A program made the position numbers and the translations under genes. A model generated the notes under the pieces. That model ran no database searches and had not been told where the DNA came from. It saw only the letters and a list, made by a program, of their open reading frames with translations. Shown here in pieces: positions 43,607 through 55,239 of a DNA stretch of 64,000 nt (positions within the stretch are counted from its first letter, which is position 1; each line of letters starts with the position of its first letter). This DNA comes from Linanthus parryae (taxonomy: Eukaryota; Streptophyta; Magnoliopsida; Ericales; Polemoniaceae): the NCBI GenBank assembly GCA_023055425.1, contig JALGPY010000005.1, forward strand, positions 82,253,495 to 82,317,494, written 5' to 3'.

Positions 43607-43704
43607 CAAATGGGTGCTAGTTCAGCGGTAGAGTGTTTGAAGTCCCTTCATCAGGTCCGGATTCGAACCCGGCTATATAATATAATTTCTAAAAAAAAAA
43701 AAAT
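43607..43704 (+). mobile_element. tRNA-derived SINE or retroposed tRNA relic
   Basis: GCTAGTTCAGCGGTAGAG matches a pol III A box and GGATTCGAACCCGG a B box with a pairable T-arm, about 35 bp apart, as in a tRNA. There is no matching acceptor stem, and the sequence ends in A13 (43692-43704). It is therefore better read as a short SINE than a working tRNA gene. A weak AAATGG repeat flanks it. Confidence 0.6.
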
Positions 43705-43818
43705 GGATTGTAATGAGCGTATTATAAAAGTGGAAGTTAAAATGTGCAAGTTTCACAAACCTTCAAAGGTTTATGGGTATATTAATGATAAAACAATTAA
43801 TGAACAAACATTTGTATC

Positions 43819-43844
43819 CCCATAAACCTTTAAAGGTTTATGGG
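43819..43844. repeat. Perfect 26-bp palindrome
   Basis: The centre is CCTTTAAAGG and the arms end CCCATAAA and TTTATGGG. A half copy, AACCTTCAAAGGTTTATGGG, lies about 65 bp upstream (near 43758-43777). The role is unknown. Confidence 0.8.
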
Positions 43845-44598
43845 TATTGATTCATCTTGCCACCAAAAGACATAATGTCCATGACCAATACCAAAAGTGG
43901 AAATTATAATATGGTTGTAACTATCACTGGAATGCAATGCTTGATAGGTACATTTGGAAGGTCCTTGTTATCTCCTTGTTATCTCTTTGACTTGGAAATT
44001 AGCCACCAAAACCAAATTTACTTATAGTAATTGGCGTACACTCATATGTGTGTACATGTGTTACTTCACCATTGCTAATTTTTCATATAAAAAAGTCTCA
44101 AAGGGACAAAAAGGTCACATAAATGGCCGTATAAAACTGACCATGCAAGATTGATGGATAAAGATCACATTCTAGATCCTAAATAATCTAGTTTTATATG
44201 TTGCTATGAGATTTTGTTAAATTGAATACTAGGGTTGAGTACCTTAAAGATGAGCTTTTTGGGATAAAAAAGAATAGCTGGTTAGATTAAATGGTAAAAT
44301 TGACAAATGTGGCATGAACTATTCTTTGGCTAGTTAGTGGCCACATATGATTGGTCCACGATACTATACAGATCATTCCTACTACTAATCCAAATAATAA
44401 TTTTATTGTAGTTTTCTGTGAGGGGATAGATTTAAGGATGATTTGGATTGTGTTGAAAAAGTGACATTTATTAATAACTATAGAGAACAGTACAACAGTT
44501 CTTCCTCTCGGGAAGCAATGGGTTCCGTCACATTGCCATTATGTTTTCCAGCAAAGGTTTCCTCATTTTTAAAAGGGATAATTTCCTTTGTGGAAAAT
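43845..44598. other. Intergenic, nothing recognised
   Basis: AT-rich sequence up to the copia insertion. The last bases, AAAAT (44594-44598), are the left copy of the copia target duplication. Confidence 0.5.
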
Positions 44599-45067
44599 TG
44601 TTAGCAATTGGTGCGCCCATGTGGGGTGCCCAATGCAATTAACATAACCTTATGGGGTTAGTTGCACTAATACATAAACTAGAGGGGTTAGTAGCTAAGG
44701 CTCAAACCCTAGGGGTTTATGTGCAAACTTAGGAGAAGTTATGCCTATATAAGGAGGCAGCCTCCTAAATATTATAAGGCTATTATATACAGAAAAGTCT
44801 CTCTGTCTAGATTCATACTAGTTGTAGAGAACCCTAGTCTCTCTCCAACTTCATCCAAGGAGGTGGAACGTGGTGTGGAAATCAGTGCTCGTCCTCGAGA
44901 TTCGCACTCGATTGGTGGGAGCAAGATCAAGGAGTAGGCACGTGAAAGCAAGCAACACAACGATCATCCGCTGCACTAAGGAGCTTAGGAAGACAAGGTA
45001 AACACATGAATATTCCGCTTTAGTTCATGTTGTTGATCTGAGCATGTTAGATCCTTCCTGCCCTTCA
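44599..45067 (+). repeat. 5' LTR of the young copia element
   Basis: It runs from TGTTAGCAATTGG to CTGCCCTTCA. It contains a telobox palindrome AAACCCTAGGGGTTT (44704-44718) and a TATA box (44746-44753). The 3' LTR is identical except at one site. Confidence 0.95.
44746..44753 (+). promoter_or_regulatory. TATA box of the copia 5' LTR
   Basis: TATATAAG lies 148 bp into the LTR, about 30 bp before the likely R start, and directly follows the telobox region. Confidence 0.7.
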
Positions 45068-45068
45068 T

Positions 45069-45080
45069 TGGTATCAGAGC
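45069..45080 (+). other. Primer binding site of the young copia element
   Basis: TGGTATCAGAGC one base after the 5' LTR, complementary to initiator tRNA-Met, the usual copia primer. Confidence 0.9.
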
Positions 45081-45509
45081 CCTAGGCTTACTTTTCGTGC
45101 CTCGATAAGCGTTCCCGAACCTGTTATAAAAATCGCGTTTCTGAATTTTCATAACCAGTAGACGAAACCTATATGGTTAGGTAGGGTTTTTCACGAGGAT
45201 TCCAGATATATAAATTTTATATTTTTTGGATTTACGGTGAATTAGTTATGAATTTTCAAAGTTTTGGAACAGTATTAATCTGGACTGCTAGATCCAATAA
45301 TTAGAACACGGTTTTCAAAAACTTGTTAAAATTGGATTTTGACCACTTAATCGGGATCAGGACGAAGAGACGATCACGGGAAAAATTTTCTCGTCGCGAT
45401 CGGAGCACGGGAAGGCGGCGCGTGGGCTTCACGCGCCACCGACGCCGCCCCCACGCGCGGACACGCGCCTCCACGCGCCGCACGCGCCCAAGGGGCTGGC
45501 GGCGGCTGC

Positions 45510-45719
45510 TGACGTGGCCCTAGGGCTGACGTGGCAGATGACGTGGCGGTGCCACGTCAGCAAGTGGCTGACGTGGCGATGACGTGGCAGCCACGTGTCA
45601 GCTGGCGTGGCAGCTGACGTGGCGATGACGTGGCGGGCTGACGTGGCAGCTGACGTCAGCATAGGTGCTGACGTGGCATGCCACGTGGCATGCTGACGTG
45701 GCACATGGCCGACGTCAGC
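45510..45719. promoter_or_regulatory. Dense array of ACGT-core motifs in the copia leader
   Basis: By eye there are ten TGACGTGG and five other ACGT cores (CCACGTGG, TGACGTCA and variants) in 210 bp, in a GC-rich stretch 440 bp after the primer site. ACGT cores of this type are binding sites of plant bZIP factors (G-box, C-box, as-1-like). It may act as an enhancer, or it may simply be a GC-rich minisatellite. Short ORFs through it are repeats of this unit and are not coding. Confidence 0.55.
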
Positions 45720-47999
45720 GCGTGGCGGAGGCGGACGCGCCCACGCGCGGCGGCGCGTGAGGGCGCGTGCGACCTCCTCCCGCCGTCATTTTTCGTCCGG
45801 TTTTTTCCTAGGGACTCCAAATTGAATTTCCTATTTTATGGGTATTTTTTCATAATTTTTGGAGCGACGGAAAATTTTAGTAATTTCTAGATTAATTAAT
45901 TAGTGTTTAGCACACTTCCCGAGGCAGTTTGACGACCTTAAACACACTGTTTTGAGCCCAAATTTTTTCTGGAGACTTAGGTCATTTTTCCCTACGTTTT
46001 GCCATAGGTGGTGAGATCCTAAGTGGTAGGGAGCAATTTCCGATCTTTTTAGTTGATTAGATTATTGCTTATTAATTTCCAGTAATTATTGCTTATTTCC
46101 GGAAATTTCCAGAAAATTACAGTATGTTTATTGTATTGTTATACATGCTGTTGTGGGTTGAATGGATGTGTTTGGTGCATGGATGTGGCATAGATGTTTT
46201 ATATTTTGGTTTTGGTTTTGGTTTTTGAATATGTAATCAAAATACGGCCTGCGAGTCGTGCCTCTCTATACTCTAGTGTCTTCTCTTCTCATCCACTCGC
46301 CTCTATGAGGTTACTTCTTATTAGAAATAAGATAGTTAGTAGAGATTGAAGATTGAAGCTTCAAGAGAGGTGGCCAAACCAAAAGCTATGGCGCAAGGTG
46401 CATAGAGCAATTAGACGGTCTAATGGAGCCTCAAGCTTGGAGTCCTCAAGTAGGCGAGATGGCATGAGATGGAGTTCAAGACTTGCTCAAGAAGTACTCT
46501 CAATAGTGGGAGTGCACCTTAGGGGCCACATCCATTGCATATTTATTTATGCTTATGCTTGTTTTATGTTATAACTGCGTGTGATTGGATATATATGTTT
46601 AACCTCGCATGCTAAAGAACTAAAACAAAAGAGCTCACATGATGACATGATTAAAATTGATAGGAAATCACAAGTGATGAGATTTGATTCCTAGGATATA
46701 CGCTAGGTTTTGGTGGAGTCCTTGTGAGGAACTATTAAGTTTTAATCGATGTCACATGTTATTTTGGAGCTAAGTAAATGCTAGTGATTAACTTCCACAA
46801 TGTCTCTATCAATCGTGTCTAAATCGAAACTGTAAAGGCTAAATGATGACAACAACGACATGATAAGCCGTCGTGCTATGTAACCATCCGTTGGACATAG
46901 GTTGTCGAAACACCTACAAATATGGTCGAACCTGTGATGAATAGTTGTCACAGCAGCACATGAACGTTATCTTTAGGCTAACCAATAGTGGGAGGCAGTC
47001 AAGATAAATTTCATAGAGCGTGCTATGCCAAGGTGGGGAAATGACCTCATCAGCAAGTTCAAGACCACTTTGAGATTCAAAGATTGTAGGAATGAGCCAA
47101 AGAAGAATCTTGGATCCACCTTAGCCATTTGCCTCATTAAAAGTTGTGAGTAATGACTCATAAATCCCACCTTAAACTATCATAAAATTTTAGCACTCGA
47201 CCATAGTCTATGAGATTAGTACTCAACTATAGCTTCTGAGATTCATGCCATTTATGATGAAATGTTTAAGTTATCCGATTAGCAATTGTTGCTATCTCTG
47301 CCACGTTTCATCAAAATGCCATGAAAACGTTATATGACACACTTTGAGAGTGTCAAGATGTTTGGATGAGACCAAACACCACTCCGTTCTAGGATCTAAG
47401 CAATATATGATTGCTAATCATACTAGTTCGGATACTTTTGAAGTCTAAGCAATATATGATTGCTAAAAGACTGTGAATGAAGTATGATAGGCAGATGTAG
47501 TCCCTAGCCCGGTATTAGGACCGTGGAACAGGTGGGGCAAGGATAAGGGAATAAGGGCGAGGTATTGGTACATGACCAATATCTCAAGACAGGCAAATGA
47601 AAAGGAGGAAAAGGATGTTTTCCTAAGACTAGAAGGCCAGACCTGGCACTGACTTCTCGTCTAAAGATCCATATGATTATCTTTGAGGGAGTAGCCACCA
47701 AAATTTGTTTTGGTCACAGTTTTAACTTTGGATATGGTTATATCATGGTATTTGCGTTCTTAAGATTCTAGCATGAGTAACGCCTCAGAATCCTTGGATG
47801 TCAACTTATGAGTATGACTTAAGATTCTGATATGTGGCGCGCTAGATTAAGACACACGTTGACAGGAGAGGATGTTCAGGCTAGCTAGGGCAGGCCTGCT
47901 AGGATTATGCCCAAGGTACCCTTACCTGTGTGTGGTTCTTGCCGGACAAGAAAGGCAAAACGCATATCATCCAGTAGAGCATTAAGGACTAATGAGTCT
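45720..47999. other. Copia leader and gag-equivalent region, no gene recognised
   Basis: This stretch should hold gag and the start of pol. I find no intact gag motif, CCHC knuckle or protease in any frame. The sequence is low in coding signal throughout. Confidence 0.4.
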
Positions 48000-50620
48000 T
48001 TATACATTATTCATTCTGTTGTTGTGTTCCATTATTTGTTAAAGCTAAGACATGGTGCTTACTGTTCCATCACATTCGTAGATCATTGTCCACGTCTCAA
48101 CTATGTGTGCTTGGGCCACATAAGTCTGAGGCACAAGAGTGCTTCAGACAGGTCTCTACAAAAGGTAGAACAACCGTCTGGATAAAAGGATATGTCCTTG
48201 GCCAGAATGAGACTGGAAGTATCTATCTGAGCAAGTGCTATGTGATGGAGAAATAGTAAGGCAGTTGGCTATTCCCACGCCTCAGCAGGGTGCTGTAGAG
48301 AATAAGAGGAATAGGTTACTGTAAGAGATGGTCTGATGTATGATAGAGCGTGCAAAGTACAAGTTCCCTATTTGGAGGAGACACTTTGCTAAACGACTAT
48401 CAACATACGCAACCATAAGTCCACCAAGTCTGTAGCCACTACACCCTACGAGATGTGGACCAAAAGGCAACCTAAATGAGGTCACCTTAGGCCATGGGGA
48501 TCGGCAGCTTTTGTACTAACTAAATTTCAAGTCAGGAAGAGGTTCGTTGAGAAATAAGTCTCTACGAAACAAAGGTTTCACTGGATGACACCCCATCCCT
48601 GAATGATCAACAGGAAATAGTTCCTACGGATCTTCAGGACAGTGGGAGTAACATGCCTAGTGAACAGCCCATCATAGATTATGACTATATGGAGGAACCC
48701 TCTTTTGCGTAGGAACGTTCTTTGGAGCGTACCTCGTCGATGAATTGACATCGAAAGGAAGACCATAAGGGTCACCACGCAAGACAATGATGAACCTAGG
48801 ATGTTTGTCCCAGGATCTTTCATCACCTGGCAAGAAGGAATTGGAAGTTAGACCCTAGATGGAAGAAACGTATCTTCATGGAGTAACGTATCTTCTCATG
48901 CTATTCGGAGCATCCTAGGGGTTGCGTATTTGAAACGCAATAGCCGATAAGTAGTGTAACATAAATGGATTCACGAGATATATGACTTCTCATAGGAGAT
49001 GACCATAATTAAGGGATATGTTCGTAGAGATGATGATCTCCACGAGCATGGAGGAACCGCTGGAAGATACCATGTTCCTTAGTTGATTGTGAGGAATTAG
49101 TTCCCCAAGGATCATTCGGACAGTGGGAGTGACTTTCCAGGCAGGGTGCTCCATCCATAAGGGATGAAAGCAAATGATGATCCTCCTATGCAAAGGTATT
49201 GCTCATAGGAGCATACCCCATCGACTACCTGAGATCGAATGGGATGATCTTAAGGATCACCTTGCATAAAACGATAGGATAGAATCCTAGTCCTTATCGT
49301 ACCCTAATTATGAAGAATGAATAGTAAGCATTACAGGATAAATTAGAGTCTATAAAGAGCCAACCAAGTTTAAGGCTAGGTTGGATTTCCAACTGGATGG
49401 AAGACTATTGGAGATTAATGGATTTCCAAGGTCAATCAGAGACCCAGACGGAAGCGTGGTAAGGCATATGACTTGCGTAGAAGCGAAAAAGGCTACACTC
49501 ATTCTGAGAGTAGACATCGACGAATTTGGGTCGATCCGACGAATTTGCGTTGGTTCAACAAGGTATCCTTCCCAAGGTTTTGGGTGATAAGGATTACGTT
49601 GATTCGCTTGGTAGCATCAATAGTTGTGGATCCATTCTCGATAGACGTAACGACTGAATTTCTCAATGGAGAAATCCTAGAGGTGACTAAGGTCAAATGC
49701 ACAGAATGTGTGCAAGCTAACTAAGTCCATATGGGATCTTAGCTAGTCCTCTGGACAGTGGTATTTCATCAGGGATCGTTTACTATATGTTTACGATAAC
49801 AAGTGGAAACCGTTGTATATCACTCTTACTAGTAGAGAGTTGAAGATCACGTCACTTAATATCGATGACACACTATTGGCTAATGGAGCTTAGGGATTGT
49901 TCGAGTCCCCTAAGGAGTAATTGTACTCCTGTAGCTCAGCGCAAGACTTTACGAGCCTAGGCATGTGCCCTAAAAGACACCATAAAAGAATGACCAAGTG
50001 ACCAGAGTGCCTGATGCAGTATGAGTCTCATATGCACTATGGTGTGTACTCAGACCTAGCAAACGCTATACAATCGGAAGAATTGGATTTCAGGATATTC
50101 CAATTTAAGGCACAAGATTGTAACCAGGATACTCTATATGATGGATCACGTGCCATGACTATCGAAGAAGATGCTTCGACTAGTTAGCCACATATGCTAA
50201 CTAGGGTGGGGACCTAGATGCACTTGGATCCAACTCAGGCTATCGTCTATGCTCGATGATAGACTCGCATGGAACAAATGCAATATAAGTGTTGCATGAT
50301 CGTATTAGACCGCTCCATTGACCATGGAAGCGAAGCACGATTGCCTGTTCTGCCATAGGGCAGAAATGTGTTTAACTGAAAAGGTTTCTTGTAAGCTTAT
50401 GAGCTATCAACAAACCTATTACCATGAGTAGTGTTAGCATACGGCTATAACACTGCGGTAAAAACAAACACATAGTCAAGGGTAATATTTCACAAAAGGT
50501 GAAATAACTACTAAGAGAGTAATGCTGGAGTGGATCGACTATGGGCCAGGATGTTGGCTCATCCCATTCCTAAACCACTTAAGAATTGTCTTTGTGGATT
50601 GCTTTAGAAAATTGGGACTT
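48000..50620 (+). pseudogene. Degenerate copia pol relic (integrase, RT, RNase H)
   Basis: Pieces appear in the right order but in different frames. RLNYVCLGHISLRHK near 48090 resembles the pre-integrase domain. TTPYEMWTKRQPK and LRPWGSAAFV near 48450-48515 are integrase C-terminal motifs. DPDGSVVRHM (about 49447) and IDVTTEFLNGEILE (about 49640) are RT. TMEAKHDCL (about 50320) and a HIVKGN piece (about 50470) are the RNase H end. Stops and frameshifts are dense, so no product is possible. Part of the integrase-RT linker seems duplicated. Confidence 0.7.
48600..49310 (+). repeat. Diverged tandem duplication inside the copia pol relic
   Basis: Blocks near 48610-48840 (GGACAGTGGGAGTAACATGCC, then GGAGCGTACCTCGTCGA) recur near 49090-49310 (GGACAGTGGGAGTGACTTTCC, then GGAGCATACCCCATCGA), offset by about 480 bp and well diverged. 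Confidence 0.6.
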
Positions 50621-51910
50621 GGTAGTCGATAACTAGCAATATGATTGATGAGAACACGAGACATTGACTGGATTTTAATTGGATTTGTTTTAAGCAGCAT
50701 GTTGTTTTTGATACATGTATGATATGTTACATTTCCTGTACTAGCATAGAGCATGTCACGCAGACACTAGGTCGGCTCACTCACACGAGCGACCGCCTTC
50801 GCAATATCCTGGATATGTCTGGGTGTGGCGGAAGATGAGATAGAATCCAGATAAGCGCTGAAAGCCTGCGATATGATATGAGATGCCTTCATCATATGAG
50901 CATATGGCCTGTGATAAGAGCTTGAGGTCTATCCGTAGAGCTAGGAGCCTGTCAGACGGATTCGACTGTCGCATTGGAAATAAGTTCCAAGGTGAGGTTG
51001 GTTATGGCCAATCGAACATGGTTGCTACCCCGAACCATGTATAGTCTGTGTAGAAGAAGCCAGATGCGAGAGCTGATAATTGTTCACAATAGTGTGACAT
51101 GGCAGCACTCGGGCTGGTGGCCATAAGGGCTACCGGATAGACATCTGCATAGTGGTCCTTTTGCAAAGGATAAGACATGCGCTCTCATCAGAGTCTAAAC
51201 ACTATGGCGCATATTTCCCCTTGAATAATGCGCGCTTATGAGTGACCATGAAGTGATGAGTAGAATTAGTCCCTGGGATTCCTCATCGTGTGAGCCTCGT
51301 CGATCGTATGAGGATGATCGACACTGTATACCCTTTGTACTTACGTCTGTGTCATGAGGAGACGGGTCGGTGGTGCTACTTTGGCGTGACACCTTACGGC
51401 TATGGATGATTCGGCCTTCCGGACACTGCTGGGAAAGCAGCTGAGCCGAATCTGAGTGACACATGTATGTAAGGAAAGATTCTCGTTGCATCGCTCTTTA
51501 TTATCTTTCATTGGGCCCACCTGCAAGATCTTATGGGATCATGTAGGATATGAAAATATAAAGGAGATGTGGACTCATTGGAGCATGGCCTTCGGGACAA
51601 GGCAGGTGCTCATGATCCACGAGATGACAATCGGAGGAATCTGGGGGATACGAGAGTTACGGAGAGCATTATCACTGTTTTATGTTTTAAGGGTGCCTTC
51701 CTGCGCTGGCTATACGAGTTTGGTATGTGGATCTCCCGAGAGGGTGCCTTCCCATGCTGGCTATACGAGTTTGGTGTACGGATCTCCCGAAATGCAGGTA
51801 CTCTCACCGGTCACACGCCACGGCCACACAATACTCTTTTGTAGATGATAGAAAGTTGGAGATTGATGGAGACTGGATGAATTGTGCAACCCCACTGTGC
51901 GAGTGGGAGA
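50621..51910. other. Copia 3' untranslated interior
   Basis: No coding domains. A 51-bp unit with GGCTATACGAGTTTGGT is present in two tandem copies at about 51691-51741 and 51742-51792. The last bases before the 3' LTR (GCGAGTGGGAGA) are the purine tract. Confidence 0.55.
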
Positions 51911-52379
51911 TGTTAGCAATTGGTGCGCCCATGTGGGGTGCCCAATGCAATTAACATAACCTTATGGGGTTAGTTGCACTAATACATAAACTAGAGGGGT
52001 TAGTAGCTAAGGCTCAAACCCTAGGGGTTTATGTGCAAACTTAGGAGAAGTTATGCCTATATAAGGAGGCAGCCTCCTACATATTATAAGGCTATTATAT
52101 ACAGAAAAGTCTCTCTGTCTAGATTCATACTAGTTGTAGAGAACCCTAGTCTCTCTCCAACTTCATCCAAGGAGGTGGAACGTGGTGTGGAAATCAGTGC
52201 TCGTCCTCGAGATTCGCACTCGATTGGTGGGAGCAAGATCAAGGAGTAGGCACGTGAAAGCAAGCAACACAACGATCATCCGCTGCACTAAGGAGCTTAG
52301 GAAGACAAGGTAAACACATGAATATTCCGCTTTAGTTCATGTTGTTGATCTGAGCATGTTAGATCCTTCCTGCCCTTCA
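51911..52379 (+). repeat. 3' LTR of the young copia element
   Basis: 469 bp, identical to 44599-45067 except C for A in the CCTCCTACATATT segment. It is followed by AAAAT. Confidence 0.95.
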
Positions 52380-52490
52380 AAAATTTTATAAAAATACGGT
52401 TTAATTACAACCCATTAAATATAGAGTGTTCGGGGGACAATTTCTGTCTTGGGTGTGGGACGGTTAGGGGGATTTCTTCATGGACATGCA

Positions 52491-53350
52491 TAATAACTCT
52501 GTGTTAGAGTTATAATCTTACATATTATTTCTATTGTTTTGCATGATTTTCGGGTGAAATGTATTAGTTTTATCTATGAATGTGAGAAAATTGAATAATT
52601 TATTCTTTGAGTGATTAGCTGTTAATCCAGACGTTTCTCGCTTTATTTATGCGTATTTTATCATCCCTAATCGCACGAATTATTTTCGTGTTGTTTTGAC
52701 ATAAAACGTAGTTTGGGAGATCAAGTGGAGAGGAGAAACGAGGTTCAAAAAATACGCGAAAGCTTTGGAGAATAAGAAATCAAGAGAAAGAATTGAAAGC
52801 ATGGAAGAGGGGAGCCAAGTGTAGTTTCTAAAACTTTGATATACTACACTTAGAACCCCTAAATGAAGTGACTAAAAGATTTAGCCAAAATTTCATGCGT
52901 AAAGTGGAGGAAACTCACTGTATTACACGATGAGAGAGCAGATCGCACGTTCTGAGGAGGCCAAATGCCACGACCAGAGCCTCAGATCACACGATCTGCT
53001 GGAAAAGAACGTGGGGATCAGATCATTTGGACTATTTTCTTAACATGAACGTTGTGATTAATTAATACACAGGGGAACTCATTAAGAGAATCATTTTTTA
53101 TCATCTTTTATCATACGAAGGAGGAAAGAAGAGGGCTACGACGAACAACACGGGGAGGAGCCAAGATCACCATTAATGACCTATGGAAAACTCTCTTGTT
53201 TTGCTATTTGTAATACGATTAACTAAACGCCTTGCTAGGCTTCTCTAGAGACTCTGCGGTTTTATGTAGACAATGATTATCGTTCTGAATTGTTGACTTT
53301 GTTTCATGCTTTGAGTTTGATCTATTGGATAAAAGCATAAGTCGATTGAG
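52491..53350 (+). repeat. Remnant related to the solo LTR at 56993
   Basis: It begins TAATAACTCTGTGTTAGAG, matching TGATAACTCTCTATTAGAG at 56993. Similarity continues through TTAATCCAGACGTTTCTCGC, TGTTGTTTTGACA, GGAGATCAAGTGGAGAGGAG and CGCCTTGCTAGGCTTCTC. The right end is not found, so this is an older, truncated LTR of the same or a sister family. Confidence 0.6.
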
Positions 53351-54511
53351 TGTACGGGTTATGATCATTGATGAATTCAACGAATGACTTGTAGGAAAGG
53401 ATGTTGGAATCAGTGGGGATGAGCTGAAGTTGAAGACACATGCAGCACCTTGACGAGCACGGAGGGAAGCTCAAGAATGTAGAGTAATTTTCTTACATAG
53501 ACTCACAGGTTGACTTGTAGATTTTAAGTGTTAAATTCATATGAAACTAGTATAAGTTTTATTTGATTTCTGGTCGGTTGACACATGAACAAATAGTGTA
53601 TTAAGTCATCAGTCAACTAACAATCACTGTTAGCTTATAAATACTTTATCAATTGTAGCAACGATTTGGTAAACATTAAGTGGATCACACTAATTATACT
53701 TGTATATTTCGTTAGAGACTTACTCTCTCCTTTCCTCCAGGTTCTAGCGATTTGGTTGACCAAATCGCTATGCACAAATAATACCCGAATAATTTGTTGA
53801 AGAACATGAAAAAACGGAGGGAGTATTTTTTGCTAAGCCAATTTTATAGAATTTTGCTTACAAAATAAAACTATACGATTCCTTCAAATGAATGGCTTTT
53901 TTCAGATCTTGAAATTAATGGTTGGATGAGTAAAATACAATAAATAAATAAAAACATAGAAGTAGAGTTTTATTGTAGATTTTGTAAAATTAATACTTGA
54001 TCTTGCTTTTTATAAATGGTGTCGTACTTTTTCCTGATCGAAATCTCAATTTTATATATTCTGAGAAGAAGCAAAGTTTTTAGTCCTCGAAGAGAAAACA
54101 ATTCTCTATGCACAACACTGAAAGTTTTTAGGTTGATGACCGACCTGTAGGAGTCGTGTCACGGGCCTGATCTACATAATACACAAACAAATTTGCCACA
54201 TTCCTAAAATTAGGCCATCGTTAGCTTCGTTAAAGTAAAACAACAAAAATACTTGCTACAACAACTTCTACCTTCCTATACCAACCAAACTTTACTTGTG
54301 ATGTGTAATTCCTCGGGTCCAATGTGGAACATCACAATTAAGTTAGCTACAAGTAAGTTACAAGTTTTAGCCCCGACCAAATTGAGTTGATCGACAAAAT
54401 ATCGCGTACGTAGTGCGACACTGAAAAGAACATATGGAGTTGATCGAAGATTTTGAAAGCGGATCAGTCTTATGGGAAAAAGGTGTTCAGTGATAAACTC
54501 TTTAATGATTA
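53351..54511. other. Intergenic with one perfect hairpin
   Basis: No gene is supported. TAGCGATTTGGT and its exact reverse complement, separated by TG, form a 12+2+12 hairpin at 53745-53770. Near 53811-53827, AAAACGGAGGGAGTA looks like one end of a Stowaway element without a visible partner. Confidence 0.45.
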
Positions 54512-54768
54512 CCACTCCGTCCCAGCTCTTTCTTCCCATCTGACTTTTTTGACTCGTATCTGGGTCACTTTGACCGGGTGATTTGGATAGCAAAATGATA
54601 CGATTTTTTGATAATTTTTTCACCATATTATAGAGCACCTTTTACTCTACAACACCATGAAAAAATTATAAAAAATTACATCTGTTTGCTATTCAAATCA
54701 CCGGGTCAAAATGACTCAGTGAATAGTGACAAAAGTGAAATTGGGAAGAAAGAGCTCGGACAGAGTGG
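54512..54768. mobile_element. MITE, TA-flanked foldback family, copy E
   Basis: 257 bp between TA bases at 54510-54511 and 54769-54770. Ends CCACTCCGTCCCAGCTC and GAGCTCGGACAGAGTGG face each other. The inner arms GGTGATTTGGATAGCAAAATG and TTTGCTATTCAAATCACC match copies A-D. Confidence 0.85.
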
Positions 54769-54770
54769 TA

Positions 54771-55239
54771 GTCCACAACTCTGCATCATAAGTGACGATG
54801 CTATTATCGTTAGATTCCGTAGATAGAGAATACTAAAAAGGAGGCTTCCAACAGTGAGAGCATCATTAGATAAGTGATTGTGAAACTTAGCTTTATCACT
54901 AATTATAAAGTATAAACCTTAATCAACCGTGATAGACCAATTCATGAGTAGTGATGTGTGTTCCATTAGTTGTAGTTACCAAACTAATTAAATATCAGCC
55001 ATGTGTTCGGCTTTGTTTGCATACCAAGAATTCTACATATCATTCCTAACCCATTACAATTATCCCCAAATTTTTACTTGTAAAAAACAATATATTCTTA
55101 CAAACTTATGTTTAAAAATTGTGACAAACATTATTGTAATCGTTAAACTACTCTCTTAAATTAAGGAGCGATAAGTAGGAAACTCATTAAGTTTCGGAGT
55201 CCATGTTAACTAAAGGAGTTATACACTAAGCCTTGTATG
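54771..55239. other. Intergenic, nothing recognised
   Basis: AT-rich DNA without coding signal or clear repeats. Confidence 0.5.

Larger units (their letters stand above)
44599..52379 (+). mobile_element. Young Ty1/copia LTR retrotransposon with degenerate interior (non-autonomous)
   Basis: Two 469-bp LTRs differ at a single base (44769 versus 52081) and are flanked by AAAAT on both sides (44594-44598 and 52380-52384). A tRNA-iMet primer site follows the 5' LTR. The 6.8 kb interior holds no long ORF, only scattered pieces of copia integrase, RT and RNase H in the expected order between about 48.0 and 50.6 kb. Recent movement with a dead coding region means that enzymes of another element mobilised it. 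Confidence 0.93.

Noticed and set aside
43607..43704. Functional tRNA gene
   Set aside because: A and B boxes are present but the acceptor stem does not pair, and an A run follows immediately.
44704..44718. Interstitial telomere repeat
   Set aside because: It is only a single telobox palindrome, present in both LTRs of the copia element and not in a telomeric array.
45429..45704. - strand ORF rich in H, A, T and S
   Set aside because: It is a translation of the repeated TGACGTGGC unit, with no protein features.
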